NCBI GenBank assembly: GCA_013151235.1
Contig: JAADIO010000009.1
Coordinates: forward strand, 1-24,422
From: Deltaproteobacteria bacterium
GTDB lineage: Bacteria; CG2-30-53-67
Direction of reading: 5' to 3'
Length of the DNA: 24,422 nucleotides
Shown here: positions 6,812 to 15,271 of the stretch, one piece after another
Numbering within the stretch: position 1 is the stretch's first letter
Layout of the letters: every line of letters begins with the position of its first letter
The notes under the pieces: model-generated
What the model was told of the DNA's origin: nothing
The model's database searches: none
Seen by the model: only the letters and a program-made list of their open reading frames with translations
Made by a program: the position numbers and the translations under genes

Positions 6812-9800
6812 CTAATTCCCGATTTTCGGTTCCGGGCCCCGAGTTCCCTGTCCCCGCCAGATGGCATAGATGGCGGGAATGACGATGAGGGTCAGGACCG
6901 TGGAGGTGACCATCCCGCCGATCATGGGGGCGGCGATTCGCCGCATGGTGTCGGCTCCGGCTCCATGCCCCCAGAAGAGCGGGAAGAGTCCGGCCATGAT
7001 CGCCATGACCGTCATCATCTTGGGACGGACCCGCTCCACGGCGCCGCTCATGACGGCGCTGTAGAGGTCGGTGAGGGAGAGGGGGCCGCCTTTTTCATGC
7101 AATTTTTCCTCATAGGCCTGATCGAGGTAGATCAGCATGACCACCCCCGTCTCCGCCGCCACACCGGCCAGGGCGATAAAGCCGACCCCGACGGCAATAC
7201 TCATATTATAGTGCAGCAAATGGAGGAACCAGACCCCCCCGACGATGGCGAAGGGGAGAGAGAGCATGACGATCAGACTCTCCGGCACGTTCCGGAAGTT
7301 CAGGTAGAGCAGAAGGAAGATGATCAGAAGCGTCACGGGGATCACAACCTTGAGGCGCTGATTGGCGCGTTCCATGTATTCGTACTGGCCCGACCAGACG
7401 ATGCTGTATCCGGGCGGCAGTGAGACCTCTTCACGAATGACCTTCTGCGCGTTTTTTACATAGGTTGCCACGTCACTGCTCTTTAAGTCCACATAAATCC
7501 AGGCCGTGCGCCGGGAGTTTTCGCTTTTGATCGAAGGCGGTCCCTGGTGAATCGAGATATCCGCCAACTGGGTGATGGGGACCTGTGCCCCTTGGGGGGT
7601 GGGGACCAGTATCCTTCTCAGTTGCTGCAGGGAGTTCCGGAATCCTCTGCCGTAACGGAGGTTGACGGGATAGCGTTCCAGCCCTTCCACTGTCTCCGTG
7701 ATGTTCATCCCACCCACGGCGGACTGGATCACATCCTCGACATCTCCTACGGTTAACCCGTAACGGGCCGCCTCCTTCCTCCGGATCTTATAGTCGAAGT
7801 AGTAACCGCCTACGACACGTTCCGAGTAGGCCGAGAGGGTCCCCGGCAGTTTGCGGACGATTGCCTCGATCTTCTTTCCCAGGTCGGAGAGAACCGAGAG
7901 ATCATCACCCATGATCTTGATCCCCACGGGGGTCTTGATTCCGGTGGAGAGCATGTCGATCCGGGTTTTGATCGGCATGGTCCAGGCATTGGTGACACCG
8001 GGGAACCGGATCGCCTGGTTGAGCTTGTGAATCAGTTCCTTGACCGTGATCGTCCGTTCCTCGGGCCAGATCTTGGCAAGCGGTTTCTTGAGGAAACCGG
8101 GCCAGGATGAAAACCACCGTTTTACCGGGATCTTCCGCCACTGGTCTTCCGGCTTCAGCATGATCGTGGTCTCCAGCATGGACAGCGGTGCCGGGTCGGT
8201 TGCGGTATCGGCCCGGCCGATCTTCCCGAAGACATGATGGACCTCGGGAAAGGTTTTAATGATCTTGTCGGTCTGTTGCAACAGTTCCTTGGCCTTGGTA
8301 ATTGAGATCCCCGGCAGGGTCGTCGGCATGTAGAGGAGGTCCCCTTCGTAAAGGGGAGGCATGAACTCCCCGCCGATCTTCTCGAGCGGAAAGAGGGTAT
8401 CGACCTTTTCCAGAACGGACTTCAGGAAAGGATTGTGCACCTTCTGCACCACGAGCCGGTTGAAAGGGAGCAGTGTCAGGATACAGAGAAGGGCGAGGAG
8501 AATCGTCGTCTTCCGGTACTTTAAAACCTTTGTGATGATCGGCCGATAGATCCAGATCAGAAAACGGTTCACCGGGTTTTTCTCTTCTTTTGCGACCTTT
8601 TGGGGCCAGAGGACGATAAAGATGATCGCGGCCGTGATCCCCGCGATGGGAAGGCTGAAGGCAGCGAGACCGCCCGTAAAAAGTTTCAGAACTCCCCACA
8701 GGAACAGGAAGGAGAGACCTCCTGCAAGGAGCGAAACGACCCGCTGTTTTCGTGTCGTCCAGTGGGACGGCAGGAGAGTCGTCCGGACAAAGTACCCCAT
8801 CATCACCGGAACCAGGGTCACGGAGAGAAGAGCGGCCGCCGCCATGGAGTAGGTCTTGGTGAAGGCGAGCGGTTTGAAAAGTCTTCCCTCCTGGGCCTGG
8901 AGGGTAAAAATCGGGAGGAAGGAGAGGGTAATGATCAAAAGAGAGAAGAAAAGGGCCGGCCCCACCTGTTTCGATGCGTCGAGGATAATCTCCCAGTGAT
9001 CTTTCTTCCCTTCGTCCCGTTCCAGGTGCTTGTGGGCGTTTTCGATCATGACGATGGCCGCATCGATCATCGCCCCGATGGCGATTGCGATTCCTCCCAG
9101 AGACATGATATTGGCATTCAGTCCTTGTCGGGACATGACGATGAAGGCCATCAGGATTCCGACCGGGAGCGTAAAGATTGCAACGAAGGCGGAACGGAAA
9201 TGGAGGAGAAAAATAATACAGACCAGGGCCACGACGATCGATTCCTCCACCAGTTTTTCCTTGAGAGTATCGACCGCCCGCTGGATCAGGCCGGAGCGAT
9301 CATAAACCGGGACGATTTCCACGCCTTTGGGAAGTCCTGCCTTCAACTCGGCCAGTTTCTTTTTTACGCGGTTGATTGTGGCCAAGGCGTTCTCGCCGTA
9401 CCGCATGATGACGACCCCGCCGGCTGTTTCCCCCTCTCCGTTCAGTTCGGCGATTCCCCGTCTCAGTTCCGGGCCGAGGTGTACGTCCGCGATATTCCGG
9501 ATCAGGACGGGGGTCCCGTTCTTGTCCGCGCCGACGGGGATGTTTTTGACATCCTCAATGGAATGTATATAACCCAGCCCGCGGACCATGTATTCGGTTT
9601 CGGCCATCTCGATCAACCGTCCCCCCACATCATTATTGGAGCGCTGTATGGCCTTTTTCACCTTGGAGAGGGGAATATTGTAGGCCAGGAGTTTGTTCGG
9701 GTCGACCTCCACCTGATACTGTTTGACATACCCCCCGATGGAGGCGACCTCGGAGACACCGGGTACGGCGGCCAACTGATACCGGAGATACCAGTCCTGG

Positions 9801-10276
9801 ATGCTGCGAAGTTTGGCCAAGTCATTCCGGCCTGTCTTGTCAACCAGGGCATATTCGTAGACCCACCCCACGCCGGTGGCATCGGGGCCGAGAGAGGGGG
9901 TGACCCCCGGCGGAAGTCTCTTGGCCGCATAATTCAGGTATTCCAGCACGCGGCTTCTGGCCCAGTAGAGGTCGGTCCCGTCTTCGAAAATAATATAGAC
10001 AAAGGAGAAGCCGAAGAAGGAGTATCCCCGCACCACCTTTGCGTAGGGCACGGCAAGCATGGCCGTGGTCAGGGGATAGGTAACCTGATCCTCAACGACC
10101 TGCGGCGCCTGGCCGGGATATTTTGTAAAGACGATGACCTGGACATCCGAAAGATCCGGGATCGCGTCGAGGGGGATCTTCGTCATCGTATAGGCACCCC
10201 AGAACAGGATAAAGGCTGTTCCGAGGATCACCAGAAAACGATTTTTAATGGAAAGTTCAATGATTTTTTCAAGCAT
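6812..10276 (-). CDS. cusA: CusA-type Cu(I)/Ag(I) RND efflux pump
   Basis: This 1154-residue heavy-metal RND transporter is the inner-membrane proton antiporter of a tripartite CusCBA exporter. Proton-relay Asp405 lies in GAMIDAAIVMIENAHKH, at the same number as in E. coli CusA. The three methionines of the E. coli Cu/Ag site (Met573, Met623, Met672) have equivalents at Met650 (LLYMPTTLPG), Met700 (PLSMLETTI) and Met775 (RIDMLSTGIK). That supports monovalent copper or silver over zinc/cobalt. It is about 107 residues longer than E. coli CusA (1047). The extra length falls at about 500-560 (two added hydrophobic segments), 606-632 and 714-738. AGGA lies 7 bases before ATG. It sits between cusB and the YHS-cytochrome gene, 44 bases after cusB, so co-transcription is likely. 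Confidence 0.93.
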   Translation of the reverse strand: MLEKIIELSIKNRFLVILGTAFILFWGAYTMTKIPLDAIPDLSDVQVIVFTKYPGQAPQVVEDQVTYPLTTAMLAVPYAKVVRGYSFFGFSFVYIIFEDGTDLYWARSRVLEYLNYAAKRLPPGVTPSLGPDATGVGWVYEYALVDKTGRNDLAKLRSIQDWYLRYQLAAVPGVSEVASIGGYVKQYQVEVDPNKLLAYNIPLSKVKKAIQRSNNDVGGRLIEMAETEYMVRGLGYIHSIEDVKNIPVGADKNGTPVLIRNIADVHLGPELRRGIAELNGEGETAGGVVIMRYGENALATINRVKKKLAELKAGLPKGVEIVPVYDRSGLIQRAVDTLKEKLVEESIVVALVCIIFLLHFRSAFVAIFTLPVGILMAFIVMSRQGLNANIMSLGGIAIAIGAMIDAAIVMIENAHKHLERDEGKKDHWEIILDASKQVGPALFFSLLIITLSFLPIFTLQAQEGRLFKPLAFTKTYSMAAAALLSVTLVPVMMGYFVRTTLLPSHWTTRKQRVVSLLAGGLSFLFLWGVLKLFTGGLAAFSLPIAGITAAIIFIVLWPQKVAKEEKNPVNRFLIWIYRPIITKVLKYRKTTILLALLCILTLLPFNRLVVQKVHNPFLKSVLEKVDTLFPLEKIGGEFMPPLYEGDLLYMPTTLPGISITKAKELLQQTDKIIKTFPEVHHVFGKIGRADTATDPAPLSMLETTIMLKPEDQWRKIPVKRWFSSWPGFLKKPLAKIWPEERTITVKELIHKLNQAIRFPGVTNAWTMPIKTRIDMLSTGIKTPVGIKIMGDDLSVLSDLGKKIEAIVRKLPGTLSAYSERVVGGYYFDYKIRRKEAARYGLTVGDVEDVIQSAVGGMNITETVEGLERYPVNLRYGRGFRNSLQQLRRILVPTPQGAQVPITQLADISIHQGPPSIKSENSRRTAWIYVDLKSSDVATYVKNAQKVIREEVSLPPGYSIVWSGQYEYMERANQRLKVVIPVTLLIIFLLLYLNFRNVPESLIVMLSLPFAIVGGVWFLHLLHYNMSIAVGVGFIALAGVAAETGVVMLIYLDQAYEEKLHEKGGPLSLTDLYSAVMSGAVERVRPKMMTVMAIMAGLFPLFWGHGAGADTMRRIAAPMIGGMVTSTVLTLIVIPAIYAIWRGQGTRGPEPKIGN

Positions 10277-10320
10277 ATTTTATCCTTGTTCTTCATGTCC
10301 TTCATGGTGAATAAGATTCT

Positions 10321-12087
10321 CTAATAAGAAATTTCGTTGCCGCAGTTCAGCATCTTCTTTCCCAGGTACGGGTTCTCCGCCGTTGTTCCTTTCTGCAACC
10401 ACGGTTCCTTGACCATGGGACAGTAGAAGATGGAGAGTCCCAGCGCCCTGGCGCCCTTCGGGTCCCGGTCCTTGACATAATCGGCCAAGGCTTGGCTGAT
10501 CGTCTTGAACCCCTTCCGGACGGTCTTGATATTTCCGGATAACAATTCGGGCGCAGAGACGGTCAGTGCCCTCGTGGTCCCGGCCAGGCTCCGGTCCTTG
10601 TCCGCGACCTTTATCTTCTCAGCGAGTGTTGCCATCTCCACGACCGAAGGTTTGATCCCTTCCAGGGTGTCGGACTTGAGTTTTCGCTGAATGACCAGGT
10701 AATCCTCCAGGATCCGCTCCATGGAGGTCCGGATCGTCTCCGGCAGAGGCGGGGCCGTCTTCATGCCCTTCATATTCTTCATCTCTTTCATTGCTGTTTT
10801 CTTTGCCGGAACTTTCTTTGCTTCCAACATCTTGTTGATCGCCTCTTTGAGATTGCTTTCGGAGTCGATCAGGAACTGTGCCGAGGTTACGACCCGTTCC
10901 CCTTCGGTCAGGCCGGAAAGAATCTGGTAATACCCTTCGCCCTCGGCGCCGAGCTTGACATCGCGGGGGAGAAACTTCCCTTCGCCCCGGCTGAGAATAA
11001 CAATGTTTTTCTCACCGGAACGAAGAATGGCTTCCTCCGGGATCACGAGCGTGGATTTCGATACCCTCGAACGGATCGAGACATTGGCATACATGTCCGG
11101 TTTCAGTTTCCAGTCCGGATTCCTGAATTCCATCCGGACCTTGACGGTTCGTGTCTTTTTGTCGAGAAAGGGGTAGATGTACGAGATCTTCCCCCGGTAC
11201 GCTCTTCCCGGAAGGTAGGAAAGAGTCATTTTTACATCCTGCCCCAAACGCAGCCAGGGAAGCTCATACTCATAGATGTCGGCATAGACCCAGACATCGG
11301 AGATGTCGGCGATCGTATAAAGATTCATCCCCGGTTTGACGTACATCCCCTCCTGTACCTTTTTATCAATGACCACGCCGCGGGTAGGGGAATGGAGAAC
11401 AAGGTCCTTCCTGATCTCGTTGCTCTTTTCGATCTGATCGATCTGCCGGGAGGTGATGTCGAAAAGTTCCAGCCGTTTCCGGGTGGAGGAGAGCAGGGTA
11501 TCCGCTCCTTCCGAAACGGTGGAAAAGGGGCTTGCACCGAGGGACTTTTTGTATTTCAATGCGAGCAGGTATTCCTGCTGGGTGGAGACCAACTCCGGGC
11601 TGTAGATGGAAAGAAGGGCGGTGCCCTTGTCGACATCCTGCCCGAGAAAATCGACGTAGAGTTTTTCTACCCACCCTTCCATTTTGGTATGAATATGTTC
11701 CACACGCCTTTCATCGTAGCCGACACGGCCCACGGTCCGGATAGTCCGGGAGAGCGCCCTTCGTTCGACCGGAGCGGTCCGGACACCGATGTCCTGCACG
11801 GTGACCGGATCGATTCTGATCGTACCCGGCTCGCTCTTGTCTTCCTCTCCTTCATAGACCGGGATCAGGTCCATTCCCATGGGAGACTTGCCCGGTTTGT
11901 CCCGGATATAAGTCGGGTCCATCGGGGCCTGCCAGTACTTGACCTTTCTGGCCTTCCGCCCTCCGTTTGCGGAACTCTTTCCCATGGCGGGGGATTTCTC
12001 CGGATGGGAAGTGCGCCCGAATTGGTAGCCGGTATAAAGCGTCGCTGCCAGGAGAATCAATATTAAGATCGGTTTTCGGATGTTCAT
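10321..12087 (-). CDS. cusB: CusB-type periplasmic adaptor with HMBD and C-terminal metal domain
   Basis: A 588-residue membrane-fusion protein that links CusA to the outer-membrane channel. One N-terminal membrane anchor (about 5-22) precedes a heavy-metal-binding domain (about 50-78, YWQAPMDPTY...GKSPMGMDLIPVYEGE). The usual adaptor core follows: beta-barrel, lipoyl and alpha-hairpin regions (about 88-425) with typical runs such as GWVEKLYVDFLGQ and SPTRGVVIDKKVQEGMYV. A Met-rich linker (about 432-446, MKEMKNMKGMK) joins a C-terminal DUF3347-like domain ending in FYCPMVKEPW...NPYLGKKMLNCG. E. coli CusB has 407 residues, so this copy has added metal-binding ends, as seen in relatives where CusF-like functions are fused. 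GAGGGGA lies 5 bases before ATG. The end domains suggest metal hand-over to CusA. Confidence 0.92.
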   Translation of the reverse strand: MNIRKPILILILLAATLYTGYQFGRTSHPEKSPAMGKSSANGGRKARKVKYWQAPMDPTYIRDKPGKSPMGMDLIPVYEGEEDKSEPGTIRIDPVTVQDIGVRTAPVERRALSRTIRTVGRVGYDERRVEHIHTKMEGWVEKLYVDFLGQDVDKGTALLSIYSPELVSTQQEYLLALKYKKSLGASPFSTVSEGADTLLSSTRKRLELFDITSRQIDQIEKSNEIRKDLVLHSPTRGVVIDKKVQEGMYVKPGMNLYTIADISDVWVYADIYEYELPWLRLGQDVKMTLSYLPGRAYRGKISYIYPFLDKKTRTVKVRMEFRNPDWKLKPDMYANVSIRSRVSKSTLVIPEEAILRSGEKNIVILSRGEGKFLPRDVKLGAEGEGYYQILSGLTEGERVVTSAQFLIDSESNLKEAINKMLEAKKVPAKKTAMKEMKNMKGMKTAPPLPETIRTSMERILEDYLVIQRKLKSDTLEGIKPSVVEMATLAEKIKVADKDRSLAGTTRALTVSAPELLSGNIKTVRKGFKTISQALADYVKDRDPKGARALGLSIFYCPMVKEPWLQKGTTAENPYLGKKMLNCGNEISY

Positions 12088-12147
12088 AATTTCCCCTCAT
12101 GTTTGTTCATCGCGTTTCCAGGCATTGCGAAAAAGGACCGTTTCCCG

Positions 12148-13422
12148 TTAAAAGAGTCTTTCATCAACAATCGCCTCCATCTTGGCCAATTGCTTCTCGT
12201 AGTCGGTCAAAGTGCGGGCATAGGCCAATTCGAATTTCAACAGGGTAAGCTGGTTGTCAACGAGGGTCAGAAAATCAACCTTGTTGACCTGGTACCCTGA
12301 AATAGCGGAGTCCAGGGACTGCCGGGCCTGGGGCAGAAACCCTTTTTTGTAAAGCCGGATCAGGTTTTTCTCCTTTGCGATCTCGGCAAACGTATCTTGA
12401 ATCGCAAAGAGAACCCGGTTCTTCACTTCGTTATAGGTCGACTCCCTCCGGGCCAGTTCCGCCTGGGATTCGATCACCCCCTGGCGCTGTTTCCTTTTGG
12501 CATAGAGCGGAATGTTAACGGTGACAAAGGCGCTGAACCAGTCATTGCCGGGAAAGTTGGCCCCCTCTTCCCGCTGCTTGTAGGTGACGGCGAAGTTGAA
12601 GTCGGGCAGGATGGCCTTTTCGGCAAAGTGAAGGTCCGCCTCGCTCCCTTCAATCAGTTTCTGCGCCGCCTGCAGAGGCAGACTCTTTTTGAGGGCCTTT
12701 GTTTCCAGTTCCTTCAGGGTGAAAGGAAAAGGCGTGGCGGGCCGCTCCTCCGGATCCGCCAGCGGTGTCTCCGGCGCCCGGTTGAGGAGTGTATTGATCC
12801 GGGCCTTTGCCGTCTCTTTCTTTTGATGAAGGACAATCAGTTCATTGATAATCCCGGAGAGTTCCACCTGGGCCTTCAGCACATCCTGCTGCAGACCCTT
12901 CCCGACGGAATACTTGGTTGCGGCCACGTCGGCCAGGCCGGAGAGAAGGTCTCGGTTTCGTTTGTTGATCCGGATGGACTCATTGATAAAGAGGAGATCG
13001 AAATAGGCGTCCTTGACCCGCCGGATGATCTCCGTGACCCGGTCCCGGTAGAGGGCATCCATGGAGTCGGCCCGGAGAGATGCCGCCTTTTCCTTCAGGG
13101 CCAGTTTGCCCGGAAAGGGAAACTTTTGGGAGAGGCCGATCACTTTTGACGTCGGCAGAAAGGCGTCGAACGAGGGATTGGAAACCGGGACGTTATCGAC
13201 GCCGATGGTCAGCATGGGATCGGGAAGGGCGCCCGCCTGCGGGGTCGCCGCCCGGAAGGATTCTACCCGGTTTTTGAGGGTACGGATCTCGGGATTTGCC
13301 TTGACGGCCTCATCGATCAGTACCTTCAGTGTGAGTCTCTCCTGTCCGTATGAGACCGCCGGGAACACCCCGGTTAGAAAGATTCCCCATATGGAAATTG
13401 CAAGCAGTAAACCCTGTGCCAT
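12148..13422 (-). CDS. cusC: TolC-family outer membrane efflux protein (CusC-like)
   Basis: This 424-residue outer-membrane channel should complete the CusCBA pump. A signal peptide covers about 1-26 (hydrophobic GLLLAISIWGIFLTGVF, then AVSYG). The mature part has the two repeated helical halves of the OEP family, with characteristic stretches such as AVKANPEIRTLKNRVESF near the start and a long coiled helix near the C-terminus (QLTLLKFELAYARTLTDYEK). There is no lipobox, so it is probably not a lipoprotein like E. coli CusC. The start used here has AGGAG 7 bases upstream; an ATG 27 bases earlier has no such site. It is the first gene after a near-consensus sigma70 promoter and is followed by cusB after 60 bases. 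Confidence 0.9.
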   Translation of the reverse strand: MAQGLLLAISIWGIFLTGVFPAVSYGQERLTLKVLIDEAVKANPEIRTLKNRVESFRAATPQAGALPDPMLTIGVDNVPVSNPSFDAFLPTSKVIGLSQKFPFPGKLALKEKAASLRADSMDALYRDRVTEIIRRVKDAYFDLLFINESIRINKRNRDLLSGLADVAATKYSVGKGLQQDVLKAQVELSGIINELIVLHQKKETAKARINTLLNRAPETPLADPEERPATPFPFTLKELETKALKKSLPLQAAQKLIEGSEADLHFAEKAILPDFNFAVTYKQREEGANFPGNDWFSAFVTVNIPLYAKRKQRQGVIESQAELARRESTYNEVKNRVLFAIQDTFAEIAKEKNLIRLYKKGFLPQARQSLDSAISGYQVNKVDFLTLVDNQLTLLKFELAYARTLTDYEKQLAKMEAIVDERLF

Positions 13423-13436
13423 TCTGCGCTCCTTTC

Positions 13437-13622
13437 TTAAGTGCAGCATGGATAAAAAATGTCTGGAATTTCAAACAGTTTGAAGTTCTTTCCGAAGATA
13501 TCCCAGAAGAGGGACCCTGTCAATTCTCCGGAGCAGTTCTCCCCGGGAATCCCGGGAGAGGACAAACCGGTCCTGCTGGGAGAAAAAAGGTTCGGGATGG
13601 TGTACTCGGCATCAGCCTTCAT
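13437..13622 (-). CDS. Doubtful 61-codon ORF before cusC
   Basis: An open frame in the gap between the 144-residue gene and cusC. GAGG lies 5 bases before its ATG, and the product is rich in Ser/Pro/Gly and ends with CCT. Against it, the cusC promoter and two GC-rich dyads lie inside it, and there is no recognisable domain or signal peptide. It may be chance in a regulatory spacer. Confidence 0.2.
   Translation of the reverse strand: MKADAEYTIPNLFSPSRTGLSSPGIPGENCSGELTGSLFWDIFGKNFKLFEIPDIFYPCCT
13495..13523 (-). promoter_or_regulatory. Near-consensus sigma70 promoter for cusCBA
   Basis: On the minus strand TTGACA (13523-13518), exactly 17 bases, then TATCTT (13500-13495). The transcript would start near 13488, leaving a leader of about 65 bases before cusC. 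Two dyads lie immediately upstream: CTCCGGAG (13526-13533) and a CCCGGG-AAT-CCCGGG centred repeat with TCTC/AGA flanks (13538-13559). Either could be an operator. The spacer is 17 rather than 19-20, so a MerR/CueR-type mechanism is not suggested. Confidence 0.6.
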
Positions 13623-13704
13623 GTTTGCCTCGTTTTTGAGATTAAAGTCCTGTGGAATCGAGATAAAAAGGAGCTTTCCGATTTTGCACGGGAAAGATCC
13701 CTCT

Positions 13705-14139
13705 CTACTTCGTCCGTGAAATCAGGTGGATCTGGTAGAAAATCCGGCTTTGAATTCGGCTTCCCTCTTTCGGGGTCGTCTTGATCAGGATCGTCCCCAC
13801 GGATCGGTCCGAGGGGATAAAACGGGCAAGCACATTCTCGAACCAGCCGTGGCTTTCATTGAAGATCCAGAACTTCCAGATCCCCGGATGGAGCCGGGTG
13901 ACCGGGAGGTTCGGCCCCATGGCAATCCAGGGAGTTTCTCCGGATTGATCGCAGCGGCCATCTGCATAGGCGAGAAGGAAGGAATCGCTTCCGACCCGGG
14001 ATTCGTATTCGAGGTTTCCTTCCATCCCTTCGGGGATCACGAGGGTCGCGACCGATCTTCCTACCATTCCGGTTGTCTGAAATCGGATGAAATTTTCCGC
14101 CGAAGGAACAGGTTTCTTATGTATGGTTTCAGAATTCAT
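13705..14139 (-). CDS. Hypothetical protein in the copper cluster (144 aa)
   Basis: I do not recognise this protein. It has 144 residues with no signal peptide or membrane segment. The predicted pattern is short beta-strands rich in aromatics (WIAMGPN, WKFWIFNESHGWF at about 88-100, then RIFYQIHL near the end). It has one Cys (Cys63) and no metal-binding cluster. AGGAG lies 7 bases before ATG, giving good support for the start. It lies between the exported Cys-rich gene (159 bases upstream) and cusC (282 bases downstream), all on the minus strand. It is therefore probably transcribed from the promoter at 14769-14797. The compact all-beta look could suit a small cytoplasmic ligand-binding protein, but no function is assigned. 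Confidence 0.65.
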   Translation of the reverse strand: MNSETIHKKPVPSAENFIRFQTTGMVGRSVATLVIPEGMEGNLEYESRVGSDSFLLAYADGRCDQSGETPWIAMGPNLPVTRLHPGIWKFWIFNESHGWFENVLARFIPSDRSVGTILIKTTPKEGSRIQSRIFYQIHLISRTK

Positions 14140-14298
14140 GTCTCACTCCTTAAAAAACATTTGCCGGGTTGGATTGCGGCACGGGACGGGTCGTCGTAGG
14201 CCTGGCCTTAAGAGGCAGGAGGTGTCCCCATACCTGTAGACAGACCGTTCTTTCAGCGGAACTGAAGAATCCGGACGGCTCGACCTGTAAGGAGTGAT

Positions 14299-14757
14299 TC
14301 AGATCAGAAAGGCGCTGTTGAGCAGGAAAACGGAACGTGTCCCTTGTGGAAAAAGTAAGGACCTGTAAAGGAATGACGGATTACCGGAAGCGGGGTAGAC
14401 TGCTCCTTCCACCACCGAAAGGGTGCTGAAAAAAGAACCCTGATTTCCATCGGGATGAAAAACCGGGGAAGAGATCCCTTGTGAAAGAATCAGGCTGCAG
14501 TTACAGAGAGGGCATTGAACCGCATGGGAATGCGAAGAGGAAGTCCCTTTCTGCGAAGTGTCCGGATTGCACCTTTGATCTGCCGCTGAACTTTGGCAAC
14601 CCTCGACCGCCCCGGCCTGCTGTTCCATGCCTGAGGAATGATTCCCCGGCAGACAGGAGCAGAATGCGGGAGTGGTCTGGAGAAGCAACAAGAATACCGC
14701 GAGAAAGGATATCCTGAAGCTCCACTGTGACCTGCGCTGTCTCTGTAAACTTTCCAT
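14299..14757 (-). CDS. Exported Cys-rich small protein, possible metal binder
   Basis: This 152-residue protein is the first gene of the copper cluster. An Arg-rich N-terminus and a hydrophobic core (about 14-32, FLAVFLLLLQTTPAF) form a signal peptide. The mature part has seven cysteines (33, 35, 54, 63, 82, 85, 87), including CSC and CPLCNC, with His77/His79 in SHSHA just before. Short exported proteins with HxH...CPxC patterns often stand at the head of copper-resistance operons (DUF2946- or CopL-like); homology to those is not established here. No Shine-Dalgarno sequence precedes the ATG, but a good promoter would start transcription only about 5 bases upstream, which suggests leaderless translation. 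Likely periplasmic copper sequestration; function is inferred. Confidence 0.6.
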   Translation of the reverse strand: MESLQRQRRSQWSFRISFLAVFLLLLQTTPAFCSCLPGNHSSGMEQQAGAVEGCQSSAADQRCNPDTSQKGTSSSHSHAVQCPLCNCSLILSQGISSPVFHPDGNQGSFFSTLSVVEGAVYPASGNPSFLYRSLLFPQGTRSVFLLNSAFLI

Positions 14758-14768
14758 ATCAATTACAT

Positions 14769-14797
14769 ATGATAACTGTACAATAATCGAAAGTCAA
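14769..14797 (-). promoter_or_regulatory. Sigma70-type promoter at the head of the copper cluster
   Basis: On the minus strand TTGACT (14797-14792), exactly 17 bases, then TATCAT (14774-14769). The predicted transcript start is near 14762, about 5 bases before the ATG of the Cys-rich gene. A TACA-N9-TGTA dyad (14764-14780) covers the -10 element and could be an operator for a repressor, which is speculative. Confidence 0.55.
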
Positions 14798-14851
14798 GTT
14801 CCCCGAAAGAAATGTTTTTCACGCACTATCCGGACTGCGGGCACTATTGCT

Positions 14852-15271
14852 TTACAGAGAGATCGAACCCTTTGCTTCCGCCGTGAGTTCAATCAGGCTC
14901 ATCGCCCCCGCCGCCCGGACGCCCGGTAGAAGATCCGCTTCCGTGATCTTCTTGTTCGCCATGGTCTGGGTGCAACACTGAATCTCGACGCCCAGGTCGA
15001 GGGCTTCCTCGATCCGTTGGGTGAGGGTTGGGACCCCCGGTAGGGGGGTCTCCTCTTTTTCAATGGCTCCTTGAACCATGAGTTCTACCCCTGCCTGAAT
15101 ACAGTAGAGGACCGTCCGGTAATCGGCGGCGGCGGCGAGGCTTGCGAACATGAAGGCCGAGCGGGCCCGGGCGATATTATCAAAGCCGGAGGCCAGGAGC
15201 ACGACATAGAGGTCGGCCATACTCTTGCTCCCGGCATGATCGGTGGACCGTTCTTTTTCCTCGTTGATCAT
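14852..15271 (-). CDS. DsrE/DsrF-like sulfur-relay family protein
   Basis: A 139-residue protein of the DsrE/TusD-like fold. After a 17-residue charged N-terminus comes the typical first strand and helix (ADLYVVLLASGFDNIARARSAFMF split at about 19-42). Later come Cys57, paired Cys99-Cys100 in VEIQCCTQTM, and the family's C-terminal GVRAAGAMSLIELTAEA. The second position of such proteins (GV+I.AC..S.) carries the persulfide-accepting Cys in DsrE, so Cys99/Cys100 are the likely active residues. The start at the ATGA overlap with the OsmC gene has GGAGGTG 3 bases before it; an internal ATG at codon 18 is a weaker alternative. Tight coupling with an OsmC protein suggests joint work on persulfides or organic peroxides. 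Cytoplasmic. Confidence 0.78.
   Translation of the reverse strand: MINEEKERSTDHAGSKSMADLYVVLLASGFDNIARARSAFMFASLAAAADYRTVLYCIQAGVELMVQGAIEKEETPLPGVPTLTQRIEEALDLGVEIQCCTQTMANKKITEADLLPGVRAAGAMSLIELTAEAKGSISL

Noticed and set aside
6786-6830. Heptamer-like low-complexity text (TCAATTTTTAA, TCAATCCCTAATTCCC) after cusA
   Set aside because: It resembles common degenerate intergenic sequence. There are too few and too imperfect units to call a repeat array or CRISPR.
10284-10310. Partial repeat of ATGAAGGAC / ATGAAGAAC before cusA
   Set aside because: Only two short imperfect units, compatible with chance or a worn intergenic repeat.
8600-10324. Long plus-strand open frame (574 codons) opposite cusA
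   Set aside because: It shadows the conserved CusA frame. The translation is rich in Asp/His/Gly runs typical of antisense reading.
13495-13523. MerR/CueR-type promoter for cusC
   Set aside because: The spacer is 17 bases, not the lengthened 19-20 needed for that mechanism, and the dyad inside the spacer is only four bases per arm.
13459-13719. 86-codon plus-strand frame before cusC
   Set aside because: It runs against the operon, has no RBS and covers the cusC promoter and dyads.
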